From Bacillota bacterium (GTDB lineage Bacteria > Bacillota_I > Bacilli_A > RFN20 > CAG-826), in the NCBI GenBank assembly GCA_023457325.1, contig JAEWLX010000019.1:1-5096 (forward strand): a DNA stretch of 5,096 nucleotides, given 5' to 3'. Shown piece after piece: positions 1 through 5,096 of this stretch. Position 1 is the first letter of the stretch; the number at the start of each line of letters is the position of its first letter. The notes under the pieces are model-generated. The model searched no databases and had not been told where the DNA came from. It saw only the letters and a program-made list of their open reading frames with translations. Both the position numbers and the translations under genes were made by a program.

Positions 1-481
1 TTAACGTTAGATAATCGATAAAAACATGATCATAAGCAAAGCGATAGTTATATTGTCCGGCTTCGATGATGTTAGAAATGGTCACTTCTTCAAGCAAAAC
101 ACCTTTCTTATCATATCCAGATAGAAGAAAAGCACCATCACTTCCCCCACTTACTTCGCTGATTGAAATCTCGACATATTTTGTAAAGTTATTATTTAAG
201 TTAGGCGAAAGTAAATTCTGGCCTTCTTCCTTGAAGTAGGCTTTTGAATTTATAAGATCAGGGCCAAGTTCACGACTCGTCCAGTCAGGGCTATACGATT
301 CATTAGTAAACTCGCCTTTGCTTAATAAAACGCGATTTCCGATTTCATCGGTGCTATTTCTAACACCACCTTCGGGAATGAACTTCTTAAGCAGACCAAC
401 CGCTAAATAAGTCACGCCGACGAGGGCGAAAATAGTGCTGATTGATATTAGGAATTTTGCTTTGCTTGTTAAGGTCGGCAT
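1..481 (-). CDS. Partial membrane-anchored extracytoplasmic protein of unknown function (N-terminal 160 residues, C-terminus beyond left edge)
   Basis: The frame opens at an ATG (481-479) and stays open to the left edge, giving 160 residues without a stop, so the 3' end is missing. Residues 1-9 (MPTLTSKAK) are short and basic. Residues about 10-31 form one hydrophobic segment, followed by two lysines, which looks like an uncleaved signal anchor; there is no lipobox cysteine. The remainder is polar and rich in Asn, Ser and Gly, with alternating hydrophobic stretches (YVEISIS, GAFLLSGYD, VLLEEVTI, YNYRFAYDHVFIDYLTL), suggesting an extracellular beta-sandwich fold. I do not recognise a family. 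The start lies 17 bases after the GH2 stop codon, so it is probably the next gene of the same operon. The ribosome site is weak: the nearest AAAGGA (506-511) is about 24 bases upstream, too far to be ideal. Proximity to the GH2 gene allows a role in surface glycan binding, but nothing in the sequence shows it. Confidence 0.72.
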   Translation of the reverse strand, partial: MPTLTSKAKFLISISTIFALVGVTYLAVGLLKKFIPEGGVRNSTDEIGNRVLLSKGEFTNESYSPDWTSRELGPDLINSKAYFKEEGQNLLSPNLNNNFTKYVEISISEVSGGSDGAFLLSGYDKKGVLLEEVTISNIIEAGQYNYRFAYDHVFIDYLTL

Positions 482-498
482 ATTATTACTATAAAGAA

Positions 499-2193
499 TT
501 AAAGGTCCTTTGTTAATTTATAATTAATTTTGCGAATTAAGTTGGGCTTAACTTTGACGACTTTACGGTCATAGGTTATTAAACCATTTAGCTCATCTTC
601 GACATCGCTTAATTGCGTATAAACAGAAGCGGCAAGACCTAGCTTAGCGGCGGGAATAATCTCCGTTTCGTAAAGCTTAACGATTGCCTGGCTTAACTGT
701 TCAACGCTTTTCATGCGCTTATAACCAAAGTCCTTATCACTATAGGCATGGCCAGGAATGCGAAGGTGATAGCCACCAAATTCTGATAAAACATTAACGC
801 GATTAAGCTTGTCGGCTTTATAAACATACTTACGAAAATAGACGTGATCTGATTTTAACTCGCCAATCATTTGATCATGCCATCCCGAGGCGTGATCAAA
901 AAGGCGTGTCTTATCCTTCTCTTGCATTTTGTTTAAAAGCAAAGCGCTATCAAACTGCCCCCAGCCTTCATTAAAAATAGTCCATAAGACAATCGAAGGT
1001 GAGTTATATAAATATTCAATCGTCTGACAAGCTTCATCGATAAATTCGCTACGCCCTTCTTCGTTTAAGCGACCAAACTTTTGATATTTATCATCTTTGC
1101 TATGATGTTTAAGCAACACCGGAACAACGGTTGATAAGAAAGGATACTGCTCACCACCATTAACAAAATCTTGCCAGACGAGCATGCCGAGACGGTCACA
1201 GTGATAATACCACCGAGGTGATTCAATCTTAATGTGTTTGCGAAGCATATTAAAGCCAAGATTCTTAGCGAGCATGATGTCATCGATGTAGTCTTTATCT
1301 GATGGCGGGGTCAATAAGCCATCTTGATAATATCCTTGATCTAAAAGGCCACTTTGAAAGAGGGGCTTGTTATTAAGAAGAAAGCGTTTAATGCCTTTTT
1401 CATCAAGACCAAGCGAAATCTTTCGCATGCCAAAGTATGAAGAAACTTGGTCTAAACCAAGACTGACCGAAAACTTATATAAATAGGGATCATCAACTGT
1501 CCAAGGATGAAAATTCACTAAGTCGATAACAATTGGCGTATTGCTCCTTGCGATTGTCGTTCGTTTTTCTAAAGTGATTGTTACTTCCTTATCAACGTTA
1601 GAATTCACGATAATTTCGACTTTTTTCTCATCGAACAAAGGAGTGATTTTTAATCGAGAAATGTAGTCGTTTGGTGTGCTTTCAAGCCAGACCGGCAAAT
1701 AGATTCCGCTTTGCGGAGTGTACCAAATACCCCCGCGTTTAATCTTTTGCTTACCGCGGCTATGATACGAGGTATCGCTATAATCTTTGACGATAACCAC
1801 TAAATCGTTTTCGTCTTTTAAATCGTCTTGAATTTCAAAAGAAAAGGGTAAAAAACCTCCGACATGTTCACCGAGTAATTTGTTATTTAAATAAACTTTA
1901 GCGATTTGATCAACAGCCGTGAAATGTAAGAAGACGCGACCCTTATTAAAACCTTTTTTTAGGCTAAATGTCCGGTGATAAATTAAATACTCATCTGGCT
2001 TAACGATGCGCCCGACTTTGGATAAAGGCGCTTCCGGAGAAAAGGGGACAACAATTTTAGAAAAAAAGGTTGAGGGAAGGTCATCACTCGTATTAATAAG
2101 ATAATCCCAGTCGCCGTTAAGACAGTAGTAAGAATCCCGCACCATCTGCATGCGCGGATATTCGCTTAAAGGGACATTATTTGACTTCTTCAT
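499..2193 (-). CDS. Glycoside hydrolase family 2 protein, compact cytoplasmic enzyme (beta-galactosidase/beta-glucuronidase superfamily)
   Basis: The 564-residue product has the GH2 order. A jelly-roll sugar-binding domain spans about 10-175 (YPRMQMVRDSYYCLNGDWDY near the start, EHVGGFLPFSFEI at 109-121, GIWYTPQSGIYLPVWLE at 155-171). An immunoglobulin-like domain spans about 176-265, ending in FGMRKI, and a TIM barrel runs from about 266 to the end. In the barrel, GFNMLRKH (313-320), CDRLGMLVWQD (332-342) and WTIFNEGWGQ (404-413) are classic. E409 is the expected acid/base, and E471 in SEFGG is my candidate nucleophile. A conserved-looking YTQLSDVEDELNGLITYD block lies at 525-542. It is much shorter than LacZ (about 1,000 residues) and lacks the extra C-terminal domains. 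There is no signal peptide, so it should act in the cytosol. Its start overlaps the transporter gene by 17 bases and has no clear Shine-Dalgarno site, suggesting translational coupling. The substrate is open: beta-galactoside, beta-glucuronide or another linkage. The family call is secure. Confidence 0.95.
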   Translation of the reverse strand: MKKSNNVPLSEYPRMQMVRDSYYCLNGDWDYLINTSDDLPSTFFSKIVVPFSPEAPLSKVGRIVKPDEYLIYHRTFSLKKGFNKGRVFLHFTAVDQIAKVYLNNKLLGEHVGGFLPFSFEIQDDLKDENDLVVIVKDYSDTSYHSRGKQKIKRGGIWYTPQSGIYLPVWLESTPNDYISRLKITPLFDEKKVEIIVNSNVDKEVTITLEKRTTIARSNTPIVIDLVNFHPWTVDDPYLYKFSVSLGLDQVSSYFGMRKISLGLDEKGIKRFLLNNKPLFQSGLLDQGYYQDGLLTPPSDKDYIDDIMLAKNLGFNMLRKHIKIESPRWYYHCDRLGMLVWQDFVNGGEQYPFLSTVVPVLLKHHSKDDKYQKFGRLNEEGRSEFIDEACQTIEYLYNSPSIVLWTIFNEGWGQFDSALLLNKMQEKDKTRLFDHASGWHDQMIGELKSDHVYFRKYVYKADKLNRVNVLSEFGGYHLRIPGHAYSDKDFGYKRMKSVEQLSQAIVKLYETEIIPAAKLGLAASVYTQLSDVEDELNGLITYDRKVVKVKPNLIRKINYKLTKDL

Positions 2194-3493
2194 GATGGGT
2201 GGCTTTTTCCTTAGCTTGCTTATCTTTTATTATTAAAATAATAACTGGGGCGATGGCTAGTAGTAAAACAATAGCAGCCGCTAAATAGATGTACTCATTA
2301 GGAAGCTTAACTGATATACCGTATTCATTTTGATATTTCTCGCCCGTATTCATATATGCTGCCTGTCCAATAAAGGGACCGGTCACCATCGGAATAAGAA
2401 CGACAAAGATCATGCGAATACCTTGAAATAAGCCTACTTCTTGACGAGGGGTATAATCGCGAATCTTCGAGCCGAGCACCGCGGTTGAAATCATATAGCC
2501 TGACATCAAGATGATGCCGGCGATAATTAAGAAAACGATATCCTTTGCAAAAAACATTCCCACCATGCCAACAAGGGTAACGCCAAGAGCAGGTAAAAAA
2601 ATCTTATTCTTGCCGATTTTATCCATGAACAAACCGATTAAGACGGTAAATAGACACGCTACCAATAAGACACTACCCATAATAATCGTAAAATCTAAGC
2701 CGACAAAACCTAAGTTTTCCTGAATGACAATCAAGAAATAAGGCATAAAGGTTTGAATGGCGATAGCAAAAGCTAAAAAGGATAGAAGCGTTATATAAAG
2801 TAAGGGATTAGCCTTAACAACACTCGGTTTGAAACCATAAAAGATATTTTTAAAATATGTCTCTTCTTTTTTACGACGAGCAATATCTTTAGGAAATAGA
2901 AACAATGAAGCTATGCCTGAAGCAAGCGTCAAAAGACCAAAGATTAAAAAGAAGGTAAACCAGCCTTCGTCTTTGGCCATGCCGGAGAAACCTCCAAAGA
3001 TTACTAACATCGAAATTAAAGGAAGAATCGCTAATACCGATTCGATTTTGCCGCTTGTTTGCGGTGTGGAAATATCGGTGGCAAAAGCATTAAAAGCCGC
3101 GTCATTAGCAGTGCTACCAAAGAAAGTCATCAAACAGTCAAGAATGATAATAAAGACGCCGGCAAGCATTGCGGCATTAGATGCGGGAAAAAGAATCATC
3201 ATATTATCAGTCGTAATGAAGGCAAACGATAAGACGGAAAGGCCCCAGGCGATATAGCCAAACGAGACAAACGCTTTGCGTTTACCAAGGCGATCTGACA
3301 AGGCGCCCATCAACAGGGTTGTAATCGTCGCCGCTGCCGCACTAAAGGCGACCATCCACGGCACATAGCCGGCATCTTGGGTCTGTTCGAAAATGTAAAG
3401 ATTAAGAAACATGTTTTCAATCGTCCAAGCGAATTGACCGACCAAGCCAGCAATAATAAGAGCAAACCAATTTCGCACTCCAACTTTGTTCAT
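2177..3493 (-). CDS. Major facilitator superfamily transporter, SLC45/GPH-like sugar permease
   Basis: This 438-residue polytopic protein has about 12 hydrophobic segments, beginning at residues 9-30. The MFS signature loop appears in both halves: GALSDRLGKRK at 63-73 and GLFMDKIGKNK at 287-297. Other landmarks are NDAAFNAFATDIS (130-142) and RDYTPRQEVGLFQGIR (345-360), which I associate with sugar:cation symporters of the SLC45/GPH kind. The tail after about 423 is charged and cytoplasmic. I chose ATG 3493-3491 rather than the upstream GTG at 3502 because GAGGTGG (3505-3499) then makes a good ribosome site about six bases before the ATG; using the GTG would put the site inside the gene. It starts two bases after the preceding stop codon, and its end overlaps the GH2 start. 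It most likely imports the glycoside that the GH2 enzyme cleaves. Substrate and coupling ion cannot be read from sequence. Confidence 0.93.
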   Translation of the reverse strand: MNKVGVRNWFALIIAGLVGQFAWTIENMFLNLYIFEQTQDAGYVPWMVAFSAAAATITTLLMGALSDRLGKRKAFVSFGYIAWGLSVLSFAFITTDNMMILFPASNAAMLAGVFIIILDCLMTFFGSTANDAAFNAFATDISTPQTSGKIESVLAILPLISMLVIFGGFSGMAKDEGWFTFFLIFGLLTLASGIASLFLFPKDIARRKKEETYFKNIFYGFKPSVVKANPLLYITLLSFLAFAIAIQTFMPYFLIVIQENLGFVGLDFTIIMGSVLLVACLFTVLIGLFMDKIGKNKIFLPALGVTLVGMVGMFFAKDIVFLIIAGIILMSGYMISTAVLGSKIRDYTPRQEVGLFQGIRMIFVVLIPMVTGPFIGQAAYMNTGEKYQNEYGISVKLPNEYIYLAAAIVLLLAIAPVIILIIKDKQAKEKATHHEEVK

Positions 3494-3495
3494 TT

Positions 3496-3708
3496 TTACC
3501 ACCTCAGATTTGGGACTTTATCCCAGATTGATTCATAGTATTTTTTGATCGAGTCAACTTCAAAGCCATCGTGATCAGTGTTTGCGACAAAACGTTTAAT
3601 ATCTTCTTCGCTATATTGACCGGCCAGGATTTGCTCAAGGCGATCAACTTCATTGGACGCCGCGGCAATTAACTCCAAAAAGGAGTCATGGTGAACTTTA
3701 TTTGTCAC
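3496..3708 (-). CDS. Probable C-terminal segment of the phospholipase C-like protein, separated from it by one in-frame TGA (alternatively a separate 70-residue protein)
   Basis: This 71-codon frame begins with GTG at 3708-3706, immediately after the TGA (3711-3709) that ends the phospholipase frame, and it is in the same frame. It ends with TAA at 3498-3496. No Shine-Dalgarno sequence precedes the GTG, and there is no in-frame ATG in its first part, so independent translation is doubtful. The product is soluble, acidic and helix-prone (SFLELIAAASNEVDRLEQILAG at about 9-30, then SEEDIKRFV), and ends DKVPNLRW. Joined to the upstream frame it gives a protein of about 314 residues. From memory, relatives of this phospholipase family continue after a Glu-Trp near this point into a conserved Ser-Phe plus acidic helix, as seen here with EWRD before the TGA and HHDSFLEL after it. 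A coupled small protein made by termination and reinitiation at TGA-GTG remains possible. On its own I do not recognise the segment as a known family. Confidence 0.5.
   Translation of the reverse strand: MTNKVHHDSFLELIAAASNEVDRLEQILAGQYSEEDIKRFVANTDHDGFEVDSIKKYYESIWDKVPNLRW
3499..3505 (-). promoter_or_regulatory. Ribosome binding site that decides the transporter start
   Basis: GAGGTGG on the minus strand lies inside the last codons of the preceding frame and five to six bases before the ATG at 3493. It favours that ATG over the GTG at 3502, which overlaps the site itself. Confidence 0.75.
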
Positions 3709-4440
3709 TCAATCGCGCCATTCAGACTTACGATCATTTAAGACATCGAGTAAATCGTTGCGTTTGACCTTGCGAGGGGTCGTCATGGCGTTAATTGCTC
3801 CTTTAGGGGCTATCAGTCTAAAAAGACTTTTCTTCACGCCTAAAGGCGAATAAAAGATAATTTGACAAAACTTCATATCTTTCCACGCTAGGTAATATGA
3901 ATTTTCTTTGATGATGTCATTATGAAAGACATCTTTAGCAAGGTCACTCATCATCTTAGAAATAAGGATTACTTTACTCTTGTCGGCTTGAATCGCTTTT
4001 TTCGGAGCAACCTTAAGATTAAAGCGTTCCTTAATCAAAGTATCGATATAAGACTCATAGGAAGCGTGTGAAGCAAAAAAGTATTTCTTATCTTCGTCTT
4101 TATCGCTAAAACCAGTCCGATAAAAAACATAAGGATGGCAATTACGATCCATAATGTAATGAAGAAAGAGACCACGAATAAAGGTTTTCAGTATTTCTTT
4201 TTCGCGGTCTTTTTTTCCTTCTGCGTAATTAAGTAAATAAAAATAAGCCTTGGAAATATCAATATGATGTAAGTGCGTGCCAAAGGAACGAATATCTTTG
4301 ATGTTTGTCCGTTTTTTCAAACTATAACCGTAAAAAAAGAAAACATCTGGACCTTGAGCCCCCAAGTGTAAGACATCATTATCGATGTTATCTTCAGCCC
4401 GCATTTTGGCAAAAGCGAAGTGGGTCATGATTGCTGGCAT
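3709..4440 (-). CDS. Zinc-dependent phospholipase C family protein, cut short by an in-frame TGA
   Basis: This first gene of the operon encodes 243 residues up to a TGA. The pattern matches the zinc-dependent phospholipase C / S1-P1-like fold: MPAIMTHFAFA at the N-terminus (H7), LGAQGPDVFFFYG with D32, GTHLHH with H56, H58 and H59, LHYIMDRNCHPYVFYR with H94, D98 and H102, and SHASYESYIDTLI with H125 and E129. These are the expected metal ligands, so the catalytic centre looks intact. There is no signal peptide, unlike secreted clostridial alpha-toxin or Bacillus PLC, so this member is probably cytosolic; its true substrate (phospholipid, phosphoester or other) is unknown. The ATG at 4440 is set by a strong AAGGAGG five bases upstream. 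The TGA at 3711-3709 is followed at once by an open continuation in the same frame (3708-3496), so the native protein is probably about 314 residues. The loss would remove a C-terminal helical part, not the metal site. Confidence 0.87.
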   Translation of the reverse strand: MPAIMTHFAFAKMRAEDNIDNDVLHLGAQGPDVFFFYGYSLKKRTNIKDIRSFGTHLHHIDISKAYFYLLNYAEGKKDREKEILKTFIRGLFLHYIMDRNCHPYVFYRTGFSDKDEDKKYFFASHASYESYIDTLIKERFNLKVAPKKAIQADKSKVILISKMMSDLAKDVFHNDIIKENSYYLAWKDMKFCQIIFYSPLGVKKSLFRLIAPKGAINAMTTPRKVKRNDLLDVLNDRKSEWRD

Positions 4441-4445
4441 AACGA

Positions 4446-4452
4446 CCTCCTT
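4446..4452 (-). promoter_or_regulatory. Strong ribosome binding site of the phospholipase gene
   Basis: AAGGAGG on the minus strand, five bases before the ATG at 4440, is a full match to the anti-Shine-Dalgarno consensus. It fixes the start and shows that the operon's first gene is well translated. Confidence 0.85.
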
Positions 4453-4485
4453 ACTAATAATAATCTATCTATTATTTAACCATAC

Positions 4486-4503
4486 TTAGTTAGAATTAGT
4501 TAG
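4486..4503. repeat. 8-bp tandem-like direct repeat in the operon's upstream region, possible regulatory site
   Basis: TTAGTTAG occurs twice (4486-4493 and 4496-4503), separated by AA, giving a 10-bp period close to one helical turn. It lies between the DUF4234 terminator and the operon's first start codon, where the operon promoter should be. I find no convincing -35/-10 pair in this gap, so the repeat may be an operator, an activator site or simply AT-rich chance. Confidence 0.35.
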
Positions 4504-4504
4504 T

Positions 4505-4540
4505 GGCTTTTATAAATAAAAAGACGGGCGAACCCGTCTT
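4505..4540 (-). terminator. Intrinsic terminator of the DUF4234 gene
   Basis: On the minus strand, an 8-bp perfect stem (AAGACGGG at 4540-4533 pairing with CCCGTCTT at 4528-4521) encloses a TTCG tetraloop and is followed by a T-rich tail (TTTATTTATA). It begins 20 bases after the DUF4234 stop codon. The plus strand has no T-run after the stem, so it acts in one direction only. It separates the DUF4234 transcript from the operon that starts at 4440. Confidence 0.86.
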
Positions 4541-4560
4541 GTCTAAATTACAAGCAAAAA

Positions 4561-4977
4561 CTATTTTGTGGCGATTTGGGGCGCGGCCAACTCTTTATTA
4601 TGAATTTCGTTGACGTCGTTCCAAGTGTGAAGATATAAATACTGGGCAATTAATGGTCCAATACCGATAAAGGCACCAAGAATTAACCAGATTAGATACA
4701 TGCCACCGCCATTAAGTCGTGGTGTCTGATTGCGATTACGTATAAACTTGGCCCATCTTTCGACGATATTATATGACCAGATTAAGCCATAAATACCTAA
4801 GGTTAAAATGGTAAAAAGAATGTATAACAGCAATCCTTTTGTATTTTTGCCGTCTTCTTTGCATGTTTCGTCTGTTTCTTTCGCAGCCGCATGAATGATG
4901 TAAAGCCCATAGATACCTAGGGTTAAAAACGAAAAGATAAGATACTTAAGTAGTCCGCGATTAGTTTTAAACTCCAT
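4561..4977 (-). CDS. DUF4234-type small integral membrane protein
   Basis: The product is 138 residues with three main hydrophobic segments, at about 9-29, 49-69 and 93-116. The first two are internal repeats: each contains LTLGIYGL, the hallmark of the DUF4234 family, followed by a charged loop. The function of the family is not established; it is common in low-GC Gram-positive bacteria. I chose the ATG at 4977-4975 because GGGAGGG (4987-4981) sits just in front of it as a ribosome site, although the spacing is short. An upstream in-frame ATG at 4989 would add only four residues (MGGN) encoded by the ribosome site itself and has no site of its own. The gene ends with TAG and is followed 20 bases later by an intrinsic terminator, and a likely promoter lies upstream, so it appears to be a single-gene transcript, separate from the operon to its left. 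Confidence 0.87.
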   Translation of the reverse strand: MEFKTNRGLLKYLIFSFLTLGIYGLYIIHAAAKETDETCKEDGKNTKGLLLYILFTILTLGIYGLIWSYNIVERWAKFIRNRNQTPRLNGGGMYLIWLILGAFIGIGPLIAQYLYLHTWNDVNEIHNKELAAPQIATK

Positions 4978-4980
4978 ATT

Positions 4981-4987
4981 CCCTCCC
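4981..4987 (-). promoter_or_regulatory. Ribosome binding site of the DUF4234 gene
   Basis: GGGAGGG on the minus strand lies three bases before the ATG at 4977, a short but workable spacing. It overlaps the alternative upstream ATG at 4989, which argues against that start. Confidence 0.6.
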
Positions 4988-5005
4988 ATGGTTTATGTTA
5001 CTTTC

Positions 5006-5033
5006 ATTAAAACACGAAAAAAGAAGATGTAAT
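5006..5033 (-). promoter_or_regulatory. Candidate sigma-A-type promoter of the DUF4234 gene
   Basis: On the minus strand, a -35-like ATTACA (5033-5028, 4 of 6 matches) is followed after 16 bases by TTTAAT (5011-5006, 5 of 6 matches to TATAAT), which is preceded by TG plus one base, an extended -10. Transcription would begin near 4999, leaving a leader of about 20 bases that contains the ribosome site. The AT-rich surroundings make chance matches common. The 60 or so bases to the right, up to the window edge, hold no gene I can support. Confidence 0.4.
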
Positions 5034-5096
5034 AATATTTATTTGTTTTAAAGGCGACTAACTTACTATTTTTTTAAGGTAACTGCGGCGCTTTTT

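Noticed and set aside
1065..1283. A 72-codon minus-strand frame inside the GH2 gene
   Set aside because: It overlaps conserved GH2 barrel coding in another frame and has no start signals or recognisable product.
2511..3257. Open frames on the plus strand at 2511-2723 and 2913-3257
   Set aside because: They lie opposite the MFS transporter, have no ribosome site and give low-complexity Lys/Pro/Ile-rich peptides; they are shadows of the real gene.
3672..3711. Selenocysteine insertion at the phospholipase TGA, because a small hairpin (5-bp stem, five-T loop on the minus strand, 3672-3686) lies about 22 bases downstream
   Set aside because: The stem is only five pairs, the loop lacks the features of a bacterial SECIS element, and no selenocysteine motif or homologous cysteine is evident.
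4441..4520. A classical promoter for the phospholipase operon
   Set aside because: Several AT-rich -10-like hexamers exist, but none has an acceptable -35 at 16-18 bases, so no specific promoter is called.
1..5096. Window-wide use of the UGA-as-tryptophan code of mycoplasmas
   Set aside because: All 23 counted tryptophans are TGG and long frames contain no TGA; a mycoplasma-type code would be expected to use TGA for most of them. Only the single phospholipase TGA remains unexplained.
5040..5096. Tail of another minus-strand gene or a terminator at the right edge
   Set aside because: All three minus-strand frames end in stops within this stretch, but there is too little sequence to choose one, and no convincing stem with a T-run is present.

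Overview
The window carries one dense gene block, all transcribed from the minus strand, from an AT-rich bacterium. Strong AAGGAGG-type ribosome binding sites, intergenic gaps of zero to a few bases, Lys/Ile/Asn-rich proteins and family resemblances point to a low-GC Gram-positive lineage (Bacillota, Bacilli/Erysipelotrichia-like, or a close Mollicutes relative). This placement is inferred from style; there is no rRNA or other marker gene here. The four stop codons that end clear reading frames are TAA, TAA, TAA and TAG. All 23 tryptophans I counted use TGG.

From right to left, in the direction of transcription, the window holds the following. (1) A stand-alone small membrane protein of the DUF4234 type (4561-4977) has a likely promoter at about 5006-5033 and a clean intrinsic terminator at 4505-4540. 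(2) A 70-base AT-rich gap follows, containing an 8-bp direct repeat on a 10-bp period. (3) A tight operon then starts at 4440. It encodes a zinc-dependent phospholipase C-like protein (3709-4440), a short segment in the same frame directly after its TGA stop (3496-3708), an MFS sugar-type transporter (2177-3493), a compact cytoplasmic glycoside hydrolase family 2 enzyme (499-2193), and a membrane-anchored protein of unknown function that runs off the left edge (1-481).

The most convincing functional unit is the transporter plus GH2 pair. The MFS protein would import a small glycoside, and the GH2 enzyme, which has no signal peptide, would hydrolyse it in the cytosol. The phospholipase-like protein and the anchored protein share the transcript, but their link to sugar use is not evident from sequence.

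The most notable oddity is in the phospholipase gene. The 70-codon segment after it lies in exactly the same reading frame, separated only by a single TGA codon, and has no ribosome binding site of its own. It most likely is the C-terminus of the phospholipase, cut off by a nonsense change, a sequencing error, or a read-through or recoded TGA. No stretch over 300 bases lacks a gene, and I see no RNA genes, mobile elements or CRISPR arrays.
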